A stretch of 64,000 bases of DNA from G958296245 sp965262055 (GTDB lineage: Bacteria; Chloroflexota; Dehalococcoidia; Lucifugimonadales; G958296245). Under the pieces are notes generated by a model. It did not search any database. It was not told the DNA's origin and worked only from the letters and a program-made list of their open reading frames with translations. Every line of letters begins with the position of its first letter. Position 1 is the stretch's first letter. The stretch is taken from the NCBI GenBank assembly GCA_965262055.1, contig CBDHEI010000002.1, positions 2,480,001-2,544,000 of the forward strand, read 5' to 3'. The position numbers and the translations under genes were made by a program. Shown here one piece after another: positions 56,504 through 64,000 of the stretch.

Positions 56504-58247
56504 CCCACATTTCCCATATCAACCCTGCGGGCTTGCCGCAATCAGCAACATCTATACCCGATGTAGCAGAATAGCAGAGCACAGTGGTTATCATGAGTGC
56601 TAGACTGGTTGTGAGCGACTGCTTTAGATCTTGATAACGTATCCACTCTGGAGGCACCCGATGGGTGAAAGCACCAACCCCCGCGCCACGCTCCGTTTCG
56701 ACCGCCGTGTACGGTTGGAGTTTCGCGGCGCTACCATCACCTCGGACGCTGGGCTGCTGGCCTGCCGCGAGTTGGACGATGCACTGGGACTGACGGAGAC
56801 GGCGAATGAGTGTCTGCAGGAGAGCCGGGGCGGTCGTAACGTGCAACACCGATTGGTGGGCCTTCTCAGGCAGTCGGTGTACAGTCGTCTGGCGGGCTAC
56901 GAGGATACCAACGACGCTGAACGGCTGGCCCAGGACCCGACGATGCGGGTAGTCGTTGGACGGCGAGGTGGTCCTGAGAGACCGGCCGCCAGCACCAACA
57001 CCATGAGCCGGTTCGAGACCGAGGTGCTTACCCAGGACGGCAATGTCGAAGGGTTGGGCCGAGTGAACGCTACGTGGGTGGACCGGGCGATGACGCACAC
57101 AGCGCACCGGCGGGTGATCTTGGACATGGACAGTTCGGAGAGTCCAGTACATGGAGAACAGGAGGGAGCGTCGTACAACGGACACTTTGGGAGCACGTGC
57201 TATCACCCTTTGTTCGTGTTCAACCAGTTCGGTGACTGCGAGGGGGCGATGCTCCGTGCGGGGAACGTACATAGCGCGCACAGGTGGCGTGATGTATTGG
57301 ATCCGATCCTGTCACGCTATGGGGAAACGGGGCTGCGGCGATACTTTCGCGCGGACGCCGCATTCGCCAAGCCGGACATCTATGAGTACCTGGAGGAGCG
57401 GCGAGTCTTCTACGCAATACGGCTGCCGAGCAACAAAGTCCTGCAATGGGAGATCGCTCCTTTGCTGATACGACCTGTGGGGAGGCCGCCGAAGCGTCCA
57501 GTGATCCTATACGACGACTTTTGGTATCGTGCCGGGAGTTGGGACCGCGCACGGCGGGTGGTGGCGAAGGTGGAGTGGCATAGGGGAGAGCTGTTCCCCC
57601 GGGTGGGCTTCATCGTCACGAGCATGACGGCTGGCCCCGAAGGAGTGGTGCGATTCTACAATGGTCGTGGGACAGCCGAGCAGTGGATCAAGGAGGGCAA
57701 GTACGCGCTGAACTGGACTCGGCTGTCGTGCCATCGGTTCGTGGCCAACCGGGTGCGTCTGTCTCTGTTCGTCCTGGCGTACAACCTTGGGAACTTCCTT
57801 CGCCGGCTGTGTCTGCCCAAGGCGGTCAAGCACTGGTCGCTGCGGAGCGTACAGGTCAAGCTGATCAAGATGGGAGGCCGTCTGGTGCGGCACTCCCGGT
57901 GGTTGATCTTTCAGTTGTCCGAGGTGTCGGTTCCTCGACGGTTGTTCCAGGGAGTGTTGGATCGTATCGGCCGGTTATCGCCGGCGCCAAGCTGAGGGAG
58001 AATGCAACCACGATCTTGCCAAGAGGGAGCGCGCTCCAGGGAGTCGGCTTGTCTTCAATGCGCTTTCGCCCCATTGGCTGGTGCCCGAAGACGACAAAGA
58101 CGGACAAGAATCATGGTTCACGGTAAGAATCGTATCCCTCATCGAATAGACCGGAGATTGACTGGCCTTGCAGGACCTGACTATGGTGCTACCATCTCGC
58201 TTGGGCTGTCCTTTGAGCCTGAAGACTGCCAATATGGGGAATGTCGG
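56504..58247 (+). mobile_element. IS1380 copy C
   Basis: It starts CCCACATTTCCCATATCAAC at 56504 and ends CCAATATGGGGAATGTCGG at about 58247, where the right end is slightly altered. 1744 bp. No convincing target duplication at the flanks. Confidence 0.88.
56661..57995 (+). CDS. IS1380 transposase, copy C
   Basis: 444 aa from the ATG at 56661, with CTGGAGG upstream. Nearly identical to copy B (LGRVNATWVDRAMTHTAHRR in both), with all DDE positions kept. B and C probably derive from the same recent transposition event. Confidence 0.9.
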   Translation: MGESTNPRATLRFDRRVRLEFRGATITSDAGLLACRELDDALGLTETANECLQESRGGRNVQHRLVGLLRQSVYSRLAGYEDTNDAERLAQDPTMRVVVGRRGGPERPAASTNTMSRFETEVLTQDGNVEGLGRVNATWVDRAMTHTAHRRVILDMDSSESPVHGEQEGASYNGHFGSTCYHPLFVFNQFGDCEGAMLRAGNVHSAHRWRDVLDPILSRYGETGLRRYFRADAAFAKPDIYEYLEERRVFYAIRLPSNKVLQWEIAPLLIRPVGRPPKRPVILYDDFWYRAGSWDRARRVVAKVEWHRGELFPRVGFIVTSMTAGPEGVVRFYNGRGTAEQWIKEGKYALNWTRLSCHRFVANRVRLSLFVLAYNLGNFLRRLCLPKAVKHWSLRSVQVKLIKMGGRLVRHSRWLIFQLSEVSVPRRLFQGVLDRIGRLSPAPS

Positions 58248-58452
58248 CGCAAAGAAGTGCGGGGTCAGTGAGAAGATGGCTCAGTACAGATTGGACGTCA
58301 CTGGTGTCGTGAGACAGAATCAAGCCTTCTTAAGGAAGAGGCGCGCCCGACGATAGAGCTAGGGCATCGACGGAGAGCACGTTGGGCAGGAGACCGGGCT
58401 TCGGCCACCTACCGACTGCTAGCCACCTAACCAAAGGACTATCCTCCACTAC

Positions 58453-61400
58453 ATGACGACAAGTAAACGGGGACTGCACACAACTTCAGGCGGAAGTGGG
58501 ACAGCCTCTCCGTACTCTACAGGTGGGGGTGGGGTGGTGCTTGAGCTGAGGTACGGAGCGCTTGTCCTCAGCCACCTACTAACTGGTGACCCAGTATACG
58601 AACTCGGTGACGACGCCACAGTGTACGGGGTCGAGTTTCAAGTTGGTGCCCAGAGTGATGTCGACGACGTACTAATCATAGGAAAGGGGAGTGACGGAAC
58701 GGAACGGCTTGCGTCGGTTGCTGTCCGGCGCTCTCCGAAAATGGTCCCGAGCGACGAGCGATCGGTTGATCTCATTGTCTCATACCTCTCGATCCTTACA
58801 GATCGATGGAGGGATGTTCAGTCTGGAAGATGGCGCATCGCATTAGCGAGTACTCCTACCAATCCTGTTCGAGAGCTAGGAGAGCTGACTGCCATTGCCC
58901 ACTCTTTGCCCGATGAGATGACGTTCCGGAAGGCTGTTTCCCGCCGAGGTCGTACCAACAATAAGGTACGCAAGCGCCTGGAGTTGCTCGATGAGGTTGT
59001 CGAGACCGCAGCCCTCCAAGCAGGTGCTGAAATCCCTACGTCCGAATTGACTTGGCGTTTCTTGTCTTCGCTTACAGTTCGGGAACTGAGGCTCGAGCCA
59101 CCTGACGAGTCCGACCTTACGGCGGCGACTACACGCCTGAGAGCGGCAACTGTGACCGCGACGCCAGACGAGGCCAGACGGCTCCTGGCAGCAATCAACG
59201 ATCTGGTCGATCGTTATGTGCCTACAGCGGCCAAGGTAACCGAGGTGATGCTCCGCAGGGATCTCGCTGGCTCGGCAGACCTAAAACGGTCATCCCGTTA
59301 CTCCAAGGCATGGCAGAAGCTTGACGCACTTTCCGACCGTCTTCGAGAAAGAACAGGTCGTCATCTTGCTGATCCGTCGCAGCGTTCATTGAAACTTCGG
59401 CGGGAAAGGGCTCGCAGTTCCCTCGTCGAGGCTCTCAACAGGGTTGGGGCCTTCAGTGAGGACGAGGCTCCATTTCTTGTCATATCTGGTGAGCCGGATG
59501 TTGGTAAGTCGGCGCTTACTCTGGATGCAGTTGAGGAAGGAGGTAAACTCCGCAGCCTTGCAACACGGCTCTTAAGGGACTGCCATAATTTGGCGATGCC
59601 TGGGCTGGTTGTTGGCACTCTGGTCAGGCACATTGATTTGGTAGATGACGAGCTTGACGATTGGCTATCCCAACCAGAACTATGGCCCCTGGAGTTCAGT
59701 CGTGTTGCCAAAGAGATGAGCATACATGTCCAGGGGCCGGAAACCAAGAATACTCGTGGTGGAGAGCTACGGCGGTGGAGCTTTAGGGAAGCCGCAGCGT
59801 CCCTAACGGCAAATGCCGTATTCAGTGACGACCAAGAGCGAGTTACAGTACTGCGCGAATGTGGACGTCTACTGATGAGGCGAGCTAGACATGCTGTGGC
59901 AGACGTGGACCCAGACGATGGCTCGCACGATCATGAGTCGGAGGAGTTGACAACAGTGGCCGGCTGGGCCTCTGCACTGGAAGCAGGCAATTATGTACTC
60001 CGCTGGCTTGACGACGGAATCGTTGACATCCAATACCAACCCCCTGCCAGCATAAGGGAAGCTTTCCAAGTACGCAACGCCGCCCTAGGCCGAGGCCAAC
60101 AGGTATACCGTCTAGTCCAGGCCTACATCCTTACGCAAGCTGTGGACCGCAACTCTATTAAGGAAGCTATCAGTGATGATCTCAGGCTAGCACGATCTCT
60201 TGCGGAAGATCCGCCAGATTGCGGACTTGACCCCGAGGTGGCTCCGGCAGCGGTGGCGGCTGCCGGAATATTGGCCCACTTACAAGAAAGCGTTAGTCTC
60301 AACCAAGATGAACTACACTGGGCCTCTGAACTAATCGTGAAATGCGCCATTAGCCCGCGACTAGGTCCCTTCGCCTTCGAACAGACCTTGAATTCCTTGG
60401 GAGCGGACCGGTCGGTCGCAGCTGTGCTGCCAGCGCTATTGGTACTCTCTGCACGAGACGAGCCCGGTGTCCTGCCTCGTGAACAAGTGGAAGAGGCCCT
60501 CGTGGCGAGCAGCACCAGCCTGTTTGACGAGGTACGACAGATCACTGCGACGGCATTGAGGCTAGTTTGGGACTCCGACTGTACATTCACGACCAAAGGC
60601 GGCCAACTCCCCAGCAACACCAACTTGCACGGGGGAATGAAGGGGGTACTTGTAAAAGCAGCGAGACGGGTTTGGCACGCTATCTTTGGGTCCGTAGCCG
60701 ATGAAGTAGTCTGCATTCACAAGATTGCCTTAGACGCTACCGGCGTTGACATACGTGACCGTCACCTGGGTACTTACGGCTACGAGGGGCAGCGAGCTCC
60801 ATCACTTCTTGGCGGTCCAATCCCGGAGACAACGGGCGAAGCGGTCCCTGACGCACCGATGATCTCTCACCTAGTTGCTCCAATCATCGCCTCCGGGGAT
60901 GCTGCAGCAAGCCTGTGCTGCGTCCGCGACACGGCCCGTGAATTGTTTGGCGCTTTCCTTGAAGCCTATTCTCTCGGAGCGATCCTATGGGCCGAAAGAG
61001 ACTACGACAGAAATGGTCACATTCACATAGCCAGAGTGTTGTTCTCTTACGCCGCCAGTGGAGAATCTTCATATCTAATCAAATGCCTGCAGGCTTATGC
61101 AGGTCACCCGGTCGTCCTCTATGAGTTACTGTACGATCTCTGCGAACTCGCAACTTATGACGACAAGCTTAGAGCATCCCTCCCGGTTGTCTGGCCATTC
61201 GCAATGGCAACATTGTTCGATGAGTTTGATGCAGGGGCGTATCCGCACGATGACCGACGCGACTCCAGCAGGGCCATCTCACAGATGCTACCGCACCCTG
61301 TGCTATCCCTTACCGACCGCGATAGTAAGGCAAGCATCGACAATGCCAATTCTGACTGGATCGACCCTGATCTGCTAGCCGGCCTTGTGGCTCGCTGGAT

Positions 61401-61689
61401 TCCTCTGGCCCGCGGATCGCCAGAGTGCGTCGACGCACTAGTAGCGCTAGTAAGGACTGGGGCACCTACGTGGCAAGCCTCGATAGGCCTCGGGTGGGTT
61501 AACAACCTGATCGAAGGCTCATTCAAACAGATCGCCGGACAATCATTCTACCTAACGGACTGGCTTCAAGACCTTCGTAGCGCAGGACACTTGGACGCCC
61601 GGGCTAGTACGACGGCACAGCAGATCGTCGATGGGCTAGCTATGCACGGAGACATGCGTGCGGTTGCACTCCAGCGGGCGGAGGAGTAA
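58453..61689 (+). CDS. STAND-like defence protein with N-terminal nuclease-like domain, NTPase core apparently deleted
   Basis: 1078 aa. The start (GGGGVVLELRYGALVLSHLL, then VEFQVGAQSDVDDVLIIG and LASVAVRRSP) resembles the N-terminal nuclease-like domain of large actinobacterial STAND proteins; the expected (E/Q)xK is VxR here. Walker A ISGEPDVGKSALTLDA is at about residues 345-360. Then, instead of a Walker B and winged-helix region, the chain moves directly into GGKLRSLATRLLRDCHNLAM and a long helical sensor-like part rich in short repeats. Relatives I recall are 1700-2000 aa, so an in-frame loss of the ATPase core is likely. AT-richer than the core genome. Confidence 0.6.
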   Translation: MTTSKRGLHTTSGGSGTASPYSTGGGGVVLELRYGALVLSHLLTGDPVYELGDDATVYGVEFQVGAQSDVDDVLIIGKGSDGTERLASVAVRRSPKMVPSDERSVDLIVSYLSILTDRWRDVQSGRWRIALASTPTNPVRELGELTAIAHSLPDEMTFRKAVSRRGRTNNKVRKRLELLDEVVETAALQAGAEIPTSELTWRFLSSLTVRELRLEPPDESDLTAATTRLRAATVTATPDEARRLLAAINDLVDRYVPTAAKVTEVMLRRDLAGSADLKRSSRYSKAWQKLDALSDRLRERTGRHLADPSQRSLKLRRERARSSLVEALNRVGAFSEDEAPFLVISGEPDVGKSALTLDAVEEGGKLRSLATRLLRDCHNLAMPGLVVGTLVRHIDLVDDELDDWLSQPELWPLEFSRVAKEMSIHVQGPETKNTRGGELRRWSFREAAASLTANAVFSDDQERVTVLRECGRLLMRRARHAVADVDPDDGSHDHESEELTTVAGWASALEAGNYVLRWLDDGIVDIQYQPPASIREAFQVRNAALGRGQQVYRLVQAYILTQAVDRNSIKEAISDDLRLARSLAEDPPDCGLDPEVAPAAVAAAGILAHLQESVSLNQDELHWASELIVKCAISPRLGPFAFEQTLNSLGADRSVAAVLPALLVLSARDEPGVLPREQVEEALVASSTSLFDEVRQITATALRLVWDSDCTFTTKGGQLPSNTNLHGGMKGVLVKAARRVWHAIFGSVADEVVCIHKIALDATGVDIRDRHLGTYGYEGQRAPSLLGGPIPETTGEAVPDAPMISHLVAPIIASGDAAASLCCVRDTARELFGAFLEAYSLGAILWAERDYDRNGHIHIARVLFSYAASGESSYLIKCLQAYAGHPVVLYELLYDLCELATYDDKLRASLPVVWPFAMATLFDEFDAGAYPHDDRRDSSRAISQMLPHPVLSLTDRDSKASIDNANSDWIDPDLLAGLVARWIPLARGSPECVDALVALVRTGAPTWQASIGLGWVNNLIEGSFKQIAGQSFYLTDWLQDLRSAGHLDARASTTAQQIVDGLAMHGDMRAVALQRAEE

Positions 61690-61740
61690 TCGGACAGCTT
61701 AGAGCGCATCCTCAAGACTACCTAGGCTGAGTTCACGATC

Positions 61741-62439
61741 CTAGAGTCGGCTACAAGCTGCGAAGGGCGAGAGGCGCAGAACGAGATGTGCGATAGGTGA
61801 TCGGCCCTTACACAGTTTGAGCGCGGCCTTAGCCTCAGTCATGGAATCAGTTATACAACCACGGCGGTTGACGGGCTTGCCAGGGATCGGGGTAGGGCGT
61901 GTCCCCACGTCCCGCCCGTGGTAGCGCCAGCGGACGCACGGGTACTCACTCCGCACCTTGCCCAAGAGCCCGTTTCCGCGCCGTCCCCCCGGCGGGTGAC
62001 GCTGCCAAGCGGTCGCGCTGAGAACTCCAAGGAGCGCCACAGACGCCCCGCAATCGCGCCCAGAGGCCCCAGAGCCGCCGTAACGTCTAGAAGGCGACGA
62101 GAGGGGTGGTGAGGGGGCTCTGTGTTCGTCCTGGGCCGCGTGACTGGGGTGCCACGGGTGGTGCGCCCCCTGGCTCGTGACCTCGTATCGCACGTGTTCC
62201 TCGACCGTCTGGAGCGTCTTCCACGTGGGCGGCTCCGAGAACGGGTATCGACTGTCCCTGAGCTTGGCGGCCGCCGTGTCCAGGACGCGGCACGGCGTAC
62301 AGCATCGCCGCCGGCGTCCGTGATGGTGCGGCTGCAGATCGCCGTCCAGCTCCGCCAGGGAGTTGGCGAATCCCATCCGGAAGGCCCGGTATATTGCGCG
62401 GTCCAGCTCGTCGCGGGTGTACGTCTCGGTTGTCGTCAT
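61741..62439 (-). CDS. Hypothetical protein with Cys pair (island cargo)
   Basis: ATG at 62439 with AAAGGAG six bases upstream. The first 100 residues look genuine: TYTRDELDRAIYRAFRMGFA, a His/Arg cluster, CCTPC, and FSEPPTWKTLQTVEEHVRY. After about residue 120 the composition becomes low-complexity (Pro/Arg/Gly-rich), so the true end may be earlier or a frameshift may exist near 62080. Confidence 0.5.
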   Translation of the reverse strand: MTTTETYTRDELDRAIYRAFRMGFANSLAELDGDLQPHHHGRRRRCCTPCRVLDTAAAKLRDSRYPFSEPPTWKTLQTVEEHVRYEVTSQGAHHPWHPSHAAQDEHRAPSPPLSSPSRRYGGSGASGRDCGASVALLGVLSATAWQRHPPGGRRGNGLLGKVRSEYPCVRWRYHGRDVGTRPTPIPGKPVNRRGCITDSMTEAKAALKLCKGRSPIAHLVLRLSPFAACSRL

Positions 62440-62453
62440 ACTGGCTCCTTTCA

Positions 62454-62481
62454 GGCCCCCGTGGGACAGCCCACGGGGGCC
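62454..62481 (-). terminator. 12-bp hairpin between two minus-strand genes
   Basis: GGCCCCCGTGGG, loop ACAG, CCCACGGGGGCC, a perfect stem with a 4-nt loop. It lies just upstream of the Shine-Dalgarno of the 61741-62439 gene and downstream of 62519-62992, so it is either a terminator or a leader hairpin. No T-run. Confidence 0.5.
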
Positions 62482-62518
62482 TCCTGGTATGCGTGATAAA
62501 GTAGGGTTATCACGCACG

Positions 62519-62992
62519 TCAGCGCCGCCTCGACGTGCGCGGTCTAGCCTTGTGGCGGACACCGCACGCCCGCTTGCACTTACGGGACGTCTGGGCGTTG
62601 GTCGCGCGTCCGGCCAGCGCCGCAGTCCCTCCTGTCGGTACAGGTCCGGGGCTAGGAAGGACTGGACTGCGAGCCGGTCGTCGCCTCGTAGCCCGCAACG
62701 TCAGGGCCGCCTCGATGAGCTGCAAATGCTGGCCGTAGGCGTCCTCGAGGGGAGATCGCTGAGGCGTCGGACTCGGGGCTCTCTTGGCGTCGCGCACCGC
62801 CTGGCTGTGCTTGCGGCATTGAGGCCCACGGCTGCGCGAGTCGATGGGGAACGAGCACTGAAACTCCAGCGCGCCTCTGCGGACCGTGACCGTGCAAAGT
62901 CCCTCGGTGTAGGGGTAGCCCGTGGACTTCGTCCACGTCGCATACTGATGCGCCCGCGCGTCCTTCAACGTGAGCGGCCATAGCTCTGTCAT
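62519..62992 (-). CDS. Duplicated hypothetical gene, copy 2 (complete)
   Basis: 157 aa. AGGAGGCGCCGGC precedes the ATG. It begins MTELWPLTLKDARAHQYATW; Cys/His positions in EFQCSFPI and PQCRKHSQ may bind a metal. It ends in an Arg-rich tail with TSRKCKRACGVRHKARPRT, another possible zinc site. No family recognised. This copy shows what IS1380 copy B removed from copy 1. Confidence 0.6.
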   Translation of the reverse strand: MTELWPLTLKDARAHQYATWTKSTGYPYTEGLCTVTVRRGALEFQCSFPIDSRSRGPQCRKHSQAVRDAKRAPSPTPQRSPLEDAYGQHLQLIEAALTLRATRRRPARSPVLPSPGPVPTGGTAALAGRATNAQTSRKCKRACGVRHKARPRTSRRR

Positions 62993-63440
62993 GCCGGCGC
63001 CTCCTAGAGCGCCTCGGGGAGCTCGCGGTCGACGGCGTGTGGGACGGCTTGGCTCGGACACGCGGGATGGAGCGGCCACCTACCGCTGCAGCGCATCGTT
63101 GTCGGACTCCAGGGCGGATACCTTGGCGGTCAGCGAGTTCTCGCGCTCATGTAGGCGCTCGAACTGCTTCTGAATCTTGACCGCGTGCCGCTGTAGCGCC
63201 GCGCGGTCATCGTCTACGTGCTGCCTGGCAGCCAACGCGTAGGCGCGGTTGAGTTTGTCCTCTTGGGCGCGCGCCTCGAACTCCGCGATGCGCGCCCGAA
63301 TCGCCGCTTAGACCGCCAGGAGCCGGTCAATCTCCCGTAGATCGTCGGGATGGTGCTCGATGTTGGCGACCAACGCATCCAGGCGGGCCTTCAGGGCCTC
63401 GAGCTCGTCGTCCTTGCGGTCCACTTGGGCGAGCAGGACC
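62710..63440 (-). repeat. Segmental duplication, copy 2
   Basis: Partner of 51460-52200. The match continues on the right as 63440-63510 to 54055-54127, with the IS1380 and about 130 bp of flank missing here. Confidence 0.8.
63080..63307 (-). CDS. Coiled-coil reading frame after an in-frame TAA, copy 2
   Basis: Same arrangement as 51833-52060: the frame continues in phase beyond the TAA at 63308-63310 and runs to the TAG at 63080. About 75 residues, heptad-rich (FERLHERENSLTAKVSALES). No standard start codon near the 5' end. Confidence 0.45.
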   Translation of the reverse strand, partial: AAIRARIAEFEARAQEDKLNRAYALAARQHVDDDRAALQRHAVKIQKQFERLHERENSLTAKVSALESDNDALQR

Positions 63441-63670
63441 TCGACCATGCGGGCGTAGAACGACGAGTGCGTTCCGATGATTCCCCTAAAGCAGTTGAGG
63501 CACAGCTTGAACGACACATGCTCGTAGTCGATCCGATCTAGGGTCTTCGCGCCCCTAAACTCGCAGTTGTCACACTGCTTCGGGTCATCTGTGCCAAACT
63601 TGTGTTGGATCTCTGACTCCCTTCCTGGGTTCGGGGGTGCAAGGGCCCGGTTGCATTGGTGGCGGGCCTT
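63308..63670 (-). CDS. Zinc-ribbon/coiled-coil protein, start unclear
   Basis: The frame is open from 63670. It contains PKQCDNCEFRGAKTLDRIDY and FKLCLNCFRGIIG, a CxxC...CxxC zinc ribbon, then a coiled coil (LLAQVDRKDDELEALKARLD) ending DRLLAV before a TAA. The only standard start in frame is the GTG at 63517, which would cut off the first CxxC. An ATG at 63655 (MQPGPCTPEP) lies in another phase, so a frameshift or non-standard start is possible. Confidence 0.5.
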   Translation of the reverse strand, partial: KARHQCNRALAPPNPGRESEIQHKFGTDDPKQCDNCEFRGAKTLDRIDYEHVSFKLCLNCFRGIIGTHSSFYARMVEVLLAQVDRKDDELEALKARLDALVANIEHHPDDLREIDRLLAV

Positions 63671-63680
63671 TCAATGTGAG

Positions 63681-63893
63681 TCAGCGGATGGTGGGATGTT
63701 CTTCGCGAACCTGAATCTGTGCGCGGAGCCACACCTCGACCTCGGACCGGAGCCAGCGGTTAGAGGCGCCCCCAATCCGGATGGGCTTGGGGAGGCCATG
63801 TAGCTCCATGAGTTTGTAGAGTTGGGAACGACTTAGTTTCAAGATTCCCAGCAGTTCGTCTCGAGTCAACAGATCGGTCTCTTGCGTGGTCAT
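63681..63893 (-). CDS. AlpA-type excisionase/HTH regulator
   Basis: 70 aa: LLTRDELLGILKLSRSQLYK, then GLPKPIRIGGASNRWLRSEV, the AlpA/HTH_17 fold of phage and satellite regulators. AAAGGAGG lies about 11 bases before the ATG. The ATG overlaps the stop of the upstream gene (TGATG). It probably controls excision or expression of the small-gene module. Confidence 0.8.
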   Translation of the reverse strand: MTTQETDLLTRDELLGILKLSRSQLYKLMELHGLPKPIRIGGASNRWLRSEVEVWLRAQIQVREEHPTIR

Positions 63894-64000
63894 CAGTGGA
63901 GCAGCCTCCTTTCCTTGGGCATCAGGGGGCGCGCACCCAGGGCTTTGTCGATAGCCCGCTGCACCAGGTTCTTGCGCGCGGCCAGCGTCTCCCGCGCATC
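63893..64000 (-). CDS. C-terminal end of a gene running in from the right
   Basis: 36 codons visible: RETLAARKNLVQRAIDKALG, then PKERRLLH and a stop sharing one base with the AlpA ATG. Basic and helical; too short to classify. Confidence 0.55.
   Translation of the reverse strand, partial: DARETLAARKNLVQRAIDKALGARPLMPKERRLLH

Overview
The window looks like a chromosomal stretch of a GC-rich bacterium, most plausibly Chloroflexota (Dehalococcoidia/SAR202-like). The grounds are a large Bacillus-type SRP RNA, RpoC with an extra coiled-coil insertion at the site where Thermus beta-prime carries its non-conserved domain, and general protein character. The phylum is an inference and would need an rpoB/rpoC tree.

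Bases 1-18340 are ordinary core genome on the + strand. They hold the end of a membrane glycosyltransferase, the SRP RNA, a tightly overlapping run rsmA - MFS transporter - ispE - small membrane protein, then dinG and an OGG-type DNA glycosylase joined by an ATGA overlap, then rpoB-rpoC, tRNA-Val and tRNA-Asp, a cupin gene and tRNA-Arg. Three promoters in this part share a TTGAC(A/C)-18 bp-TA(C)xxT layout.

A tyrosine integrase starts 150 bp after the 3' end of tRNA-Arg. It marks the start of an accessory region that runs to the end of the window (over 45 kb); no second attachment site is visible. This region is packed with insertion sequences. There are three near-identical full-length IS1380 copies (A, B, C) plus an internally deleted derivative. 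A second IS1380-family element is nested inside that derivative with a clean 5-bp target duplication, and a third IS1380 is of actinobacterial type. There is also an IS5/IS427-type element, several degraded IS21 pieces, and one intact plus one broken ISNCY-like element. Fragments of ordinary genes (hemL, aldo/keto reductase, flavin oxidoreductase, trypsin-like protease, serine recombinase) lie between them.

The cargo that still looks meaningful is mainly defence-like: (i) a lone 935-aa protein with an N-terminal SIR2 NADase-like domain, a winged-helix-like middle and a possible PIN-like domain (29670-32477, minus); (ii) a cassette with its own strong promoter, made of an excisionase-type HTH gene, a PLD-SNF2 helicase, an Eco57I-like DNA methyltransferase and a third C..C/H-containing gene that has been cut by IS21 (34683-42047); (iii) a 1078-aa STAND-like protein that keeps its N-terminal domain and Walker A but seems to have lost most of the NTPase core by an in-frame deletion (58453-61689). 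An ABC exporter pair (23894-25608) and a SAM methyltransferase (26515-27321) are also intact.

From about 47.5 kb onward many small minus-strand genes for Cys-rich, single-TM, coiled-coil and AlpA-like proteins suggest a satellite or integrative-element module. About 740 bp of it is duplicated (51460-52200 and 62710-63440), and both copies share an in-frame TAA that splits a coiled-coil reading frame. No rRNA, CRISPR array or phage structural gene was seen.
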